Part shown: positions 26,138 to 37,600 of the stretch, piece by piece | Layout: every line of letters starts with the position of its first letter | Position numbering within the stretch: position 1 is the first letter of the stretch | NCBI GenBank assembly: GCA_020466095.1 | Contig: CM035808.1 | Location: 32,240,391 to 32,304,390 of the forward strand | DNA from: Chlorops oryzae | Taxonomy: Eukaryota > Arthropoda > Insecta > Diptera > Chloropidae | Length of the DNA stretch: 64,000 bases | Direction of reading: 5' to 3' | Made by a program: the position numbers and the translations under genes | The notes under the pieces: generated by a model | Database searches by the model: none | Told to the model about the DNA's origin: nothing | The model's input: the letters and a program-made list of their open reading frames with translations, nothing else

Positions 26138-27463
26138 TTAGGGATTTGCTTTTGATAAATTCATGAATTCAGCGCATATTTCATCGTTGATTTCTTCAAC
26201 CCCAGGAATATTGGATAGCACCCAGGTATCATCTGTGCTGTTAAGATCTTCGCAACATACAGGGCATGTTTTATTATTAACATTCCTGAAATCAATTCCA
26301 TAATTATTTATACATAATATAGTACAAAAAAATATTTTGAAAAATTTTTCGAAACGAACCATTGTTCAATACATGGTGTACAAAAACTGTGCGTGCATGG
26401 TAGGATAACTTCCGTTTTTCGGTCCAAACAGATTGAACATTCATCAAGGTGGTCTGCATGAGAACATGGGCTACTCGAACCGCTTGTACTTTCCGTTGAA
26501 CTGCTGCCAACGAGCTCCTTAACTTTATCCATAAATATGGAAGCAGTTATCGGACTGTTTAGAGCAGCTGCTCCACAATCGTTCAAAGACGATTGAGAAC
26601 TCCGACGTGAGAGCTGAAACATAAAATTAAATGGTCATCTCGTATCAAATTTACTTTTAGGCAAGTCCATCAAGTCATCAATAATTATCTCTTCAAACTT
26701 ATTCCATTCTATAGTTTTTTTTTTTTCTTATTTAATAGAGATTACGAATTTGATAAAATCATGAGGTCTTTTATAGTGCACGTCTCTCACTAAATTTTTT
26801 TTTTTTTTTTTTTTTGCGAATATAATTGAAGCCAAACATTTAAAGATATTTCACAACGTCTATTCGAATTACAAATAATTTCTTTTCATAACTAAATCCA
26901 TAGGAATTTGCAGAGTAAAATATTTTTTTTAGGAATTTATGTATACGAATTCAATACACTTTGGCAGTCTTTGAAAAAATCAATGACTTTTAATAAAGTT
27001 GAAAAAATGAATTCATTTGCCTACCTTTTGATTTTCACTCGATACCAGGCTGTCGAGATGGGCTTGGAATGTTTTGAATACGCACAGAAATTGCTTAAGA
27101 TTGAGGAGCTTGTAGCTATCAATTTTCCGAGTGGTTGGATCTACTTTAATGCAAGCAATTTTGACTATGGCCTTCCAAAGAAGTGAAGTGTCTGTTCCAC
27201 TCTTGACTAAAAAGACTAGTTGCTTTCCATTTGGACTTATGCATTTCCGAGCGCTAAAGAAAGATAATTTAATTAGATGAACAACTATAATATATATATT
27301 TATTCACTTACAGTTCATTGAGGTTCTCCAAACATGATTTAAAATCGTCATAAGTGAGTGAATTAATTTCGGAAAAGACTTTTGCATGTCGAACCACTTG
27401 CATGTGAGCTGTGTCCAAGGCGTCAGGAATAACATTCTCTGCTATGCTCTGAGCTTGTCCCAT
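26138..27463 (-). CDS. RNF141: RING finger protein 141-like E3 ubiquitin ligase
   Basis: Four exons on the minus strand: 27463-27312, 27253-27025, 26613-26360 and 26285-26138; joined in frame they give 260 residues (human RNF141 has 230). The start MGQAQS fits the N-myristoylation pattern MGxxxS, as in vertebrate RNF141. The middle part (..LVFLVKSGTDTSLLWKAIV..) matches the family's conserved N-terminal domain. A serine-rich linker precedes a C-terminal C3HC4 RING: ECSICLD, then CTHSFCTPCIEQW, then KTCPVC. After it comes DTWVLSNIPGVEEIND, close to the vertebrate SWVVSDAP segment. The third intron has a weak GTTCGT donor, accepted because it rejoins the RING in frame (W-NVNNKTCPVC). It probably transfers ubiquitin at membranes; the substrate is unknown. 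Confidence 0.85.
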
Positions 27464-29451
27464 TTTTAACGTATTTTAACGGACTCTCACTACGTCGCAG
27501 TTGTTTGTTTTATTGAACCGGTGACAGTTGTTTCTTTGAAGCTCAACATAGACGTACCAACATGTGTTCATTCTATGATTGATGCTTTTAAATGTTATAA
27601 CAGCAGCTGCTGATTTCCTCGACATTCTTTACATTGCAATTTTCGCAGTAAATATTACTCAAAAAGGTAGTTTAAAAAAAGTAAAATCGGTTTTATTTTT
27701 TTTTTTTAAATAAAAATCACTAATATTTAAAAAATAAAATATTTAGAATTTTGTTTTGAAAATATACTACTTATCTGATCCCACGAACTTCATAACGCGT
27801 CAGAAGGAAAGAATGTGCAAAAAATCCATAATTAAAAATTTGAGGAAAACTAAGTTTGCGCTCTCTCTCACGCTCTCACTCTGTTTCGCTCCCGCTCCTT
27901 CTTCCACTCTTTAATTAAAAATGCCCCTGACAATAAATTAAAATAAATAAAGCATTGCATTAATTTTTTTAATATCATGCATACGTAATAGTATTGCCAA
28001 CTAGTTTTTTTTAAATAAATTTTTTTTAGGTTTTGCGGTGAGGCGTTTGGAAATGAATCATGCTGCGTCGATCGGTACGTCCCCGACCGGTGTGCCGGAC
28101 TCTTATCTGCTAAAACCACCGTACTCTCTTTTTTTTTTGTTCAATGGATATATCCTTCCCCGAAAATATGATTCATACTACTTCAGGAATGATCCATTTT
28201 CATACATTTTTTTTTGGCCGAAACCAACCATGATTTTATATAATCCCGCGGCCGGGATTTCGCTCTGCTGTGTCATATCATCAGGTCTTTCTAAAAAAAA
28301 GCCCTAGCACCCTTCTCCTGTCGAATAATAAAGCTAAAAATTAATGCTGATGGTCATCTTTATCACTAAGGGGCATCAAAAATAGTTTACATCCTATTCG
28401 CAGTCCTACTGAATATGCAAACAAAATTCCATGAGAATCAGTCGAGCCGTTTCAGAGGAGTTATGGAACAAACACCCATGAGACTATAATATATTAAATA
28501 GGTATTCGAATACATTTTTTAGGATTTAAAAATAAATAGTGCAATCAAGAAATATTTTTAAATGAAAATAAGCTTTTCCATTTTGGTCTATAAATAAACT
28601 TTTTGCCAATAATCAATAAAGTTTAACATCACATAGTCAATGCGAAATATTCATGAATTAATGTAAGGCACTGATCTTTAGTATAATGAATATATTGCTA
28701 AAAATCATTCGAATATTCCTTCTTTAAAACATATACCTATAAATTTTTAAAGAATATACGTTTTCATTTACCATATAAGGTCAGGAAACAAATTTTTTGT
28801 GTGAAGAGGTTACGCCAAATAGTTTTCCTAAGCAATCTATTGCAGAAATTCTCAAATCAAGACCTAACATTTGAAAATGAATTTTAAATTGTGCCGCAGT
28901 AGACGAAATGTATCGCTAAGCCACTGGCTAACATTACCGAAAACGATCAACTCGGTTAATGGAGTAGCTACTTTATTTGAATTCTGATTATTTAGCTCTG
29001 ACCTCAATTATCTAAAACTTCAGCAAAGAATATTAATTCCGTGTGGGATCTCGTGCACAACTGCCAACAAAATCGCTAAATATAATACACTAAACAGCAT
29101 CTAAAACTGAATCGTTTAAGACATGTTCGGTCGTCTGTGACTGGCCTTATTTCGAATCAATATATCTTAAACTGGAAGCTGGTATATCAATCCATTAAGT
29201 TTATCCTGACAGAAAGTGGGAGTGAAGCACGCCCATAAGAATATTCTTTGCATTAATGAATACGCGCTCAAAAACGCAGTCTTCAAATTCAGAATCGTAG
29301 GTTGACCAAGGCGAATGGACGCTCACAAAAACTGCCGCCTAGTGCCACGCCTACAAAATAAGAACATTTAGTTTTAGCATAAGACAAAGCAGCAATAGTG
29401 TATAAATTTTTAGCTTTTTATTTTCTCTAAAAATGACATCCAGTTTTTTTC
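27464..29451. other. Intergenic region between the RNF141-like gene and RpS10b
   Basis: AT-rich. Holds a segment at 28030-28310 with GC-richer sequence (ACGTCCCCGACCGGTGTGCC) that looks like a decayed transposon end, and a motif around 28395-28480 (GTCGAGCCGTTTCAGAGGAG) of the kind common in insect transposon tails. A diverged piece of the 121-1222 repeat family lies at 29095-29400. No gene was recognised. Confidence 0.5.
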
Positions 29452-29928
29452 TTATTGAGGGCGAGATCCTCGACCAAAACCGAAACCTCCACGGAATTCA
29501 ACATCACCGGCACCAGGGCCAACGTCTCCCTTCTTGTCTGGACCACCTGGAGCACGTCTGTACGATTGACGATCCTCGCCAGTCTTCGAAGGATCTGCTG
29601 TGCGTGTGGTAGTAGGTCTTGGCCGAACAGTTTCTGAACGAGCTGGACGCTTCAATGTCGCCGGCACGATTTCAGGCGGCAAATGCAAGTAACTACGCAG
29701 GTACTCAATACCTTCGTTGGTCAAATACCAATAATAATGACGCCAGGCGAACTGTTCCTTGACAAGTCCGCGCGAATGCAGCGATTGCATTGTTTTGATT
29801 ACGTGCAAATTGGGAACTGTTTCTAGTTCTGAATGTTTCGGTGCATGGAAGTCCTTTTTCGCCACAATGACGCCCTCTTTGAAGAGGTATTCGTAGATTG
29901 CGACGCGATGAGCCTTTGGCATAAACAT
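29452..29928 (-). CDS. RpS10b: 40S ribosomal protein S10 (eS10)
   Basis: A single coding exon of 158 residues beginning [19 protein letters not shown], the strongly conserved start of eS10. The N-terminal winged-helix domain includes [17 protein letters not shown]. The C-terminal tail is basic and ends in Gly/Arg-rich repeats ([14 protein letters not shown]), as in insect S10. The protein sits near the mRNA entry side of the 40S head. A 3' splice site lies one base before the ATG, so the 5' UTR is split by an intron. A polyadenylation signal lies close by (AATAAA on the minus strand, 29417-29422), giving a very short 3' UTR, as usual for ribosomal protein genes. The frame is intact. Confidence 0.97.
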   Translation of the reverse strand: MFMPKAHRVAIYEYLFKEGVIVAKKDFHAPKHSELETVPNLHVIKTMQSLHSRGLVKEQFAWRHYYWYLTNEGIEYLRSYLHLPPEIVPATLKRPARSETVRPRPTTTRTADPSKTGEDRQSYRRAPGGPDKKGDVGPGAGDVEFRGGFGFGRGSRPQ

Positions 29929-30133
29929 CCTAGAAGAAAACGTAGAGAAAATTTCGTTTTAGAACCGTAACTTTGATTTCGTATTTCACTGAGTGTTTGG
30001 CAACTATGATACGGATAGATATATATTAATAATAGAGAATAGATTTAAGAAACCATATTTAGATCATATTTCGCATAATCATGCATACGGATAGTTCATA
30101 AAATATTAACGATTTTCATATACTTTTACATAC

Positions 30134-30171
30134 TTTGCGTCTTTTTGGTAGGGCTAATACCGGAAAGAAAG
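30134..30171 (-). promoter_or_regulatory. RpS10b: RpS10b non-coding first exon with TOP start
   Basis: On the minus strand the sequence CTTTCTTTCCGG (from about 30171) is a typical 5' terminal oligopyrimidine start. It runs into a short leader ending in a GTATGT donor at 30133-30132, whose partner acceptor is next to the RpS10b ATG. A near-match to the DRE motif (TATCGATG) lies about 25 bp upstream, around 30190-30201. Start site and exon are inferred. Confidence 0.6.
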
Positions 30172-30422
30172 AAATGACCAGTAGAGGCATTCCCATATCG
30201 ATGGAATATCTGATAGTTGCTAATAATACTGCAAGTATCGAACCGTATTGTTTGCACTTCGATAGTGTTTCCCTTTCAAGCTAACTCAGTGATGCCGGTT
30301 GGGGATTTCCCCATTTTGAGTGGATGTTTCTGAAAATTATAAAAACATGCAACTACTAATGATCATTGAGTATTCCGTGCAAAAGTTGCATGTGAATATG
30401 GGCATGAATCAACTATATGACT

Positions 30423-31146
30423 CGGTGCCTATATTTAGGCTCTTCTACACCACGGTCTTGGGTACCACCAAAATGAGAATTTTTCATTAGGTCTCACCAA
30501 AAGTATTTCTCTCTCGCTCTTTTTTGCTGCGCGTAACATCTTTCTAACGGGCGCGAAAAGTCCCGTAATAATCTATGAGAGTGACATTTATGGTTATATG
30601 TGAATACTGGCAGCACTGAACTAATGTCCCTTGCTGAGAAACAGTGCTGTCGTTTTTTTATCGTATGGGTTGTACTCAGGAATTCTGAATGCTTGCACAT
30701 TAAAGAAAAGTAAGTAAATACTTGTGCTTCGCAATGTATGAATGCAACTATATTCAATCTTCTCAATTCTTCTAAGCATGTCAACAATTTCACACTTTCG
30801 AAATCGCTGCTTTCTCTGAAAAGAGCGATATTTTTATAATCGATAAATTTAATAGTCGATATTTAGTAATCTAATAGGCATTTAAGCTTAATTGAACATT
30901 TCGATAATGAAACAACTTTTGATGGCTAGGGAACGACGGGATGTATGAACAGCTTTCCTTCCCCGCTGTCCCAACGAAATTTGTTTCATTATCGAAATGT
31001 CTAACGTGTAAATAGCTATAGTGGCTTAAAGCTGAAACTTTCTAAGTCCATTAAACTGAATAGCGACTTTTCGATGTCATTCGACAGAAAGGACAGTCGT
31101 CTAGGTCAACACAACTTTTTACATCGTTCAATTTAAATACGGAGAT
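30423..31146. repeat. Local duplicated segment, copy 1
   Basis: Matches 31766-32715 over its length (for example CCACGGTCTTGGGTA, ACTGGCAGCACTGAACTAAT, GACTTTTCGATGTCATTCG), with many 1-3 base gaps, mostly missing bases in this copy. It contains one palindromic MITE (about 30894-31012), also present at the same place in copy 2. Confidence 0.85.
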
Positions 31147-31601
31147 CCTACTATCAAATTAAGACTTTAGTCTTCATAGAAACAAAAGTCTCAGTCTTTC
31201 GTTGTAAAATTATTTTTAAGAAAATTTAAAACATTTGTCGCTCCATTTGGCGAAAAATTGCTTATAAAAATAAAAACCGTTTTTTTTTGTGCATAAATAA
31301 TAATTTCTGGAGATTGTAATATTTTTTTTCGGAAAGAGCAGAAAAAAATCTATAAAAATCCATTATTACATTTTTTTCATTTTCCATTTGCAAGACGTAG
31401 AATTTTTTGAATACAAAAAAGGCCTGAAAGTTTGACACCCTGTATCTAGGCACCCGGTAAATATTTCCCCTCTCCTTTTGCACAATTCATGTATCTCATA
31501 GCGAACATTTCCACCAAGTTTCATCGAAATCCCGCTATGAAGTTTTTTGAGCGGTACACTTGACGTGAAATGCCCATATGTCACTCAAGTGACGTATCCA
31601 C

Positions 31602-31746
31602 ATTCGAGCATGCTCGTGCGAGCGGCTCGGCTCGATGCAATGCTCGATCGTAAGTGGTGATGCTAGCGAGCCAATTCAATAACCAACATCACCTCATACG
31701 ATCGAGCATTGCATCGAGCCGAGCCGCTCGCACGAGCATGCTCGAA
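31602..31746. mobile_element. GC-rich palindromic MITE
   Basis: Near-perfect inverted arms of about 49 bp beginning ATTCGAGCATGCTCGTGCGA around a spacer of about 47 bp, lying between the two duplicated segments. Confidence 0.75.
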
Positions 31747-31765
31747 TATGGACTAACCACTTCAG

Positions 31766-32715
31766 GAGCCGTTTCCTTTTTGGCTCTTCTCACCACGGTC
31801 TTGGGTACCCACCAAAATGAGAATTTTTCACTTAGGTGCTCACCAAAAGTATTTCTCTCTCGCTCTTTTTTTTTGCCTGCCGCGTAACATCTCTTTCTAA
31901 CGGGCGCGAAAAGTCCCGCGTAATATCTATGAGAGTGACATTATGGTTATATGTGAATACTGGCAGCACTGAACTAATGTCCCTTGCTCAGAAACAGTGC
32001 TGTCGTTTTTTTATCGTATGGGTTGTACCACGCTATTTACACGTTAAGACATTTCGATAATGAAACAAATTTTCGATGGCAAGGGAGGCAGGAGGAAGAG
32101 AGGAAAACGCTACCACACCACATCCCCGTGCGTCCCTAGCCAACAAAAAGTGTGTTTCATTATCGAAATGTCTTAATGTGTAAATGGCCTCTACTCAGGA
32201 ATTCTGAATGCTTGCACATTAAAGAAAAGTAAGTAAATAAGCTTGTGCTTCGCAATGTATGAATGTTTCAACTATATTCAATCTTCTCACATTCTTCTAA
32301 GCATGTCAACAATTTCACACTTTCGAAATCGCTGCTTTCTCTGAAAAAGAGCGATTTTTTTATAATCGATAAATTTAATAGTCGATAAATTTAGTAATCT
32401 ACATGAGGCCATTTAGAGGCCTTTTACACGTTGAGACATTTCGATAATGAAACACACTTTTTGATGGCTAGGGACGCGCGGGGATGTGGTATGGAAGCGT
32501 TTTTCTCTTTTCCCCCAGCTTCCTTTGCCAACGAAAATTTGTTTCATTATCGAAATGTCTTAACGTGTAAATAGCTTATATCGTCGGCTTAAAGTGTAAA
32601 CCTGCTAAGTCCACTTTTAACTGATTCCGACTTTTCGATGTCATTCGAAAGAAAAAAGGACACGCATCGTCAGGCAAAAAAATCTTTTTTAATTTCAAAT
32701 TGTAAATACGGAGAA
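31766..32715. repeat. Local duplicated segment, copy 2
   Basis: Same segment as 30423-31146 in the same orientation. It differs by an extra MITE at about 32032-32190, inserted where copy 1 reads straight through (GGTTGTACTCAGG). It also carries the MITE shared with copy 1 at about 32418-32572. Confidence 0.85.
32032..32190. mobile_element. MITE insertion with known empty site
   Basis: Inverted arms CATTTCGATAATGAAAC with tips like GAGGCCATTTACAC. Relative to the paralogous empty site in copy 1, a TAC is repeated at both edges, suggesting a 3-bp target duplication. Related copies lie at about 30894-31012 and 32418-32572. Confidence 0.75.
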
Positions 32716-32972
32716 ATTGGTGATAAGTAAAACTGCTAAGTCCAACTGTGGTCAAAGTTCACAGCTAACACCAACAAGTGACTCCAAGTAGACTTTGTAT
32801 GGTGTACAGAATCGAATTTAAAAGAGACTTCATATAGGAACAAAATAAACCATCCATATTTAGGGTCTCCTTCCCTACTTTGAAGTTTTGAAAAAAAAAG
32901 TGTTTTTGGTTTACCCTGTAAAGTTTTGAAATTGTTAGTTAGCAGGTTTACACTTTAAGCCGACGATATATA
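32577..32972. mobile_element. Inverted-repeat element with ATCGTCGGCTTAAAG ends
   Basis: Left ATATCGTCGGCTTAAAGTGT and right ACACTTTAAGCCGACGATAT extend to arms of about 31 bp (through AAACCTGCTAA). The left part overlaps the end of duplicated copy 2. Confidence 0.7.
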
Positions 32973-33374
32973 GTTTTAATAATCGATAAACTTAATAATC
33001 GATAAATCGAATGATAAATAGTTTTATTAATCGATACTTTTAATTATTGAAATAATCGACAACTTCTATAATAGAAATCCACTTCCACTGAAGCTATCGG
33101 GTGGAAATTGAATGCAAATCATATGTATGTATTTGGTTTTGATGACAATGCACGATTCATTGATTTCCGACATTTTAAATCCAATATGGCGGATCTTACA
33201 AAATGGCTATTTATAATTTTTAGAGCAACTCCTAATATATGGATATCAAATGAAAGAGCTCGATGAGCGAAATGCAGTAAGTAAAGTCATTCGAAATTCA
33301 ATATGATGAACGATAAAATAAGATTTTAAAAGACTGAATAGTAGAAAATAATATTGTGCAGTAAAAAATATATC

Positions 33375-33470
33375 CAGTGGCGTATCGAGACATTTCGACG
33401 CCCCGGGAACGATGGGGGCACAATGCAGGAAATACCGCCCGCTCCAACCGGCCCAATAAAAATACCTTCA
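33375..33470. repeat. hAT MITE fragment (CAGTGGCGTATCGAG)
   Basis: Reverse-oriented partial match to the complete element at 41029-41183 (shared GGGAACGATGGGGGCACAAT and GGAAATACCGC). The other end is missing. From 33470 to 34556 nothing else is recognised. Confidence 0.6.
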
Positions 33471-34556
33471 TAAAAATTTAATCGAAATGATAAAGATGCT
33501 TGACTATGAACTCGTAGCTGGGTTCGAAAGCGATCGCATCAGCTTTCCGCTTTCAGCAATCAGAAAAAATTTTTTTTTCAATTGCCAAAAAAATAACATT
33601 AAAATTAAAATTAAGCCCGAACAATATGAACACAAAAATTAAGAGTATTCATCAAGGGTCAAATAAAAAAATTACTAAATTTTCTTAAATATTTTATTAA
33701 ACAATCGGAAATAAAAATTTACCAAAAAGTAAAAAAAATAATTTGTTTCTAAAACTAACTGAGGCTAAAAATAAACGATCTTATAAATGTTTACTTTCAA
33801 AATATTTCCACCGAAATATTGTACTTTTAACGTAGGAATTTCTTCGCAGGTACTGTTGTATTCATATAACTATAAATGAAAGCTTTGGCGTTCCTTAAAC
33901 AATTAAACAAGTAATTAGAATTTAACATCTCAAAATTTATTTATCATTAACTTATCATCGGACTTATGGATCATTCAGATACCAACAGTAATAAAATTCT
34001 ACGGTAAAATAATTTAATAAAAAAATAGTACGTTTTAAAAATTAATGAAATAATTTAATTTAGATAAAGTCCCCTTATTTCAGGTCAACGATCTTTAAAC
34101 ACGTTTGAAAACATCTATGAATAGTCAAAATATTGAGCACCATTCAGATGTCAAGCGAATTCAAGGTCGAGTACAATAAAATTATGAAATAATATTGTTC
34201 TAAGCCGTATATCGGTCAATGCACTGTGAGAAATGCGACTAAAGACTTGTATATGTGTAATATGATTTTCATCTAATCACGTTTTCAACAATTTCATTTA
34301 ATCAATTTTACAACAAACAAAAAAAACCAAAGTAGTAACCACACGTCTCTTCTTTACTCTCACTCGAATACAAGTATTCTCAATGATCGCTCCTACGTCA
34401 TGGCAATCGACAGTTAATTGTACAATAATTATACAAAAAACAAAAAAAAAAAACCGTACCTATCTCGGTAATCTGGTCTATTAACTTTTTTTTTCTCTAA
34501 ACTTTCGAGATTGCTTGGTATTTCGCTTTTTTGGAAATGTTTCTCTGTTCTTCGAG

Positions 34557-34593
34557 TATAAATAGCTTGGGGAATAGAATTTTTCTCTCAGTT
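34557..34593 (+). promoter_or_regulatory. TATA box and initiator of the plus-strand NRF-6-like gene
   Basis: TATAAATAG at 34557-34565 is followed by an arthropod initiator TCAGTT (34588-34593). Its A lies 33 bp from the first T of the TATA box, the normal spacing. The ATG follows at 34625, giving a leader of about 35 nt. Confidence 0.7.
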
Positions 34594-34624
34594 GCAAAAA
34601 TTTATAATTTCATTCAAAATCAAA

Positions 34625-37600
34625 ATGAATTTTTCATTACGATCGTCCGCGTTAAACAATTTTTATTTAATTTTAATGATCGGAAGTGTTGTTGCTGTGA
34701 AGCCTATGAGTGCGATCAATAACTTTGGCTATGAATTTTTCACTAAATACAGTTATCTCAATCAAAATGGCGATATTGACTTGCAAGCCAATTGTTCGAT
34801 GCAGTTGGAAATATTGGAAAACGCCTTCAAAACGAAGGATCTGTGGGCGTTAAAATGTTAGTAAAATAGATCTCAATGTTACAGTGAAATCCTAATAAGT
34901 GGGACTGCTTCTTAATTTGGCAAAGAAGGATCATTTACAAGCTAAAAAAAAAATGCCTTACCACTCATTGGGGTTTCACTGTAGTTTCAGGAACTTCAAA
35001 AATTTTTTCAACTTTTTCCTTATACTTTCTCTTACAGTTGCTGATGCTTGGGCGAAGGTCCCTTCTGGCATTCTATATGGTCGTCTAATGGATATGGGAA
35101 ATTATGATGAATGTCTGAGCATCAACGAGGATAGACTGAATAACAATGTAGGACATATCCAAGGAAAATATTGCTTATCAAATTTCGAATTTAAAGAAAA
35201 ACAAAAAGAAAATAACATTAGCGCTCTGCTGCCCACGTCCGTTGACCTTGGCGTTTGTATGCCATTAACTTGCAAGGCGTCGGAAATGGAAGTTTTGCTC
35301 AATAAATTCTTCAAGGACAAATGGAATATAACATCGTACAATGGTAGTTGGAAATTTTCAGAAAAAAGGTGCACCTCAACCGAGGGCGATCCGCTTCAAG
35401 TCCTGGACTGGGTTGCCATGTAAGGTGAATCAATTGATCGTTTGAATTAAATTTAAAAATTCATTCTTTACAGTGGCATTTTAATATTACTGGGAATGCT
35501 CATGATTTTAAGTACTACTTATGACTATTTTGCAGATAAGGAAAAAGGTGAATATATACATACGTACTATATACTATATACGCTCTGGTCAGAATAAATA
35601 ACCACTCAAGTCGATCTAAGATCAAAATAAATTATTGTTACCATTAGCATGTTTTATGGACGCTATTTGATCGCATACTTAATACCAAATTTTTTAGTAT
35701 ACCTTACACTAGCTTACAAAATGTGGGATTTTTGGGAGGGCAGAGTCGAAACGGTAATTTTTAAGCTAATTCGGGGTCGCTGATCATTAGCTTAATGCGC
35801 CTTAAATTCTTAATTTCCCAACGGATTTTGAAAAAATCAAATTTTCTATATATGTATGTACCTAAAATAGCAGTCCTTCATATGAAGATAGAAAAATTAT
35901 TATTAATTTATTAAAGTAAACAGTCCTTGAGATAATTATTATTTAAAAAAAACTTCTTCGTGAACAGCCACTCCGAATTAGCTTAAACAAATTTTTCAGC
36001 GATGACCATTTTTTTTTTTGTAAACTAGTGTAAGTTTGTCAAATGGGAAATTCCACGCAAAACGGTCCTAAATGTCTCACCCGTCACAGTCGTTCTGAGC
36101 AGAAATTGGGTTATTTCATTGCCTAACTGTTGTATTCATAAATATAAATCCTTGAGAATCACATCCTGTTTTTTTTTTTAAATCTTATGACCTGTAAAAA
36201 AGTGATTTTGACGGGTGTGACTAAATGGAATTGCCCTAACTTTTAATTTTTATTTTTATATTTTATATTTCAGAAGTTATTCCTCGCCGCCACAGACTTT
36301 GTTGAATATTGAGATTTTGACATTAATTTTTATCCTTTTTATACAGGAGCAATCAATCATTTGCTGACTGCATTTTCCGTTTCCAAAAATATGGTCAAAC
36401 TAATGCAAATGACATCCATTGAAAATACACCCAAACATGTTATCCCGGCTCTGAATGGCATACGTTGTATATCGATGATTTGTATTGTATTCAGCCACAC
36501 TTTCATGATGTTGATCCTTTCGCCGAATGTAAATAATGCCGACGTTTCACAAGTAAGTCCCCGTTTAAGCAGGGAGACAAAACGCGAGACACTGGAAGGA
36601 AACACATGTGAAAGACGGAGATGGAATGTCTTTCGTTTTTTTCACTCTCATGTGTTTCCTTCCACTGTCTCTCTTAATCTAAACATGGATTGTATAAAAT
36701 TTATAAAAATTGTGGGAAATTTTAACTTCGTTTCTTTCCAGTGGGAACAAAGCCCCTTGAATATGATTTTGAAAAATGGTGCCATCGCAGTAGACACATT
36801 TTTCCTTCTCAGTGGTCTTTTGTTGGTGACTGTGGCGTTTCGAGCTATGGAAAAGTAAGTTCGATTTCGAATTCTTTAAGGGACCTAAAACTTTTTTTTT
36901 TATAAAAAACTTCCTTTCACTAGTTTTTTTTTTTTAAGCTTTTCTGGAAACTGCAGCATTTTTTCAAAATTATTTATTTTCAAGGGTATTTATTGTCGAG
37001 AGTATATTGCGTTTGTGTGGTTGTGTGTAACACCCAGAACCAGTCGAGATAGATCATAGAAAATATATACAGTAGTTACGCTATATAAGAAAGTCGATTT
37101 TGCCAAGAAATTTCATTCTTATATCCGGGTTTTTCTTATATAAGAACCCGTTTATAAGAAAATTCTTTCTTATATATAAAAAAAACGTTTATAAGAAAAT
37201 TTTTTCTTATATAAACAATTCCGATATTTGAAAATAGGCGTGTTAAATTTTTGATAAAAACCAAGTTTCTTATATAAAATTTTTTTCCATACAAAAAGAG
37301 TTTTTGGTTTTGGTAAACAGTTTCTTAAAGGCGGGTTTTTCTTATATACGAGTTTCTTATACAGCGAAACTACTGTATAGAAATGATCAGCGTCACCAGG
37401 AGATTCGACTTAAGGTGGAATCCCACTATCTGCGCAAACAGCACAATCTGCAACGATTTTTATCGGGCCAGATCGGCACAAGTTTCAACAATTTCCACAA
37501 TCATAGTTTGGGCTCACATTATCGTCACATATTGTCAAAAATATATCGGGGAACAATAAAATTGGGACAAAAATCGTTCAAGAAGATCACACTTGTCAGC

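Noticed and set aside
26908..27186. 92-codon plus-strand frame
   Set aside because: Antisense to exon 2 of the RNF141-like gene.
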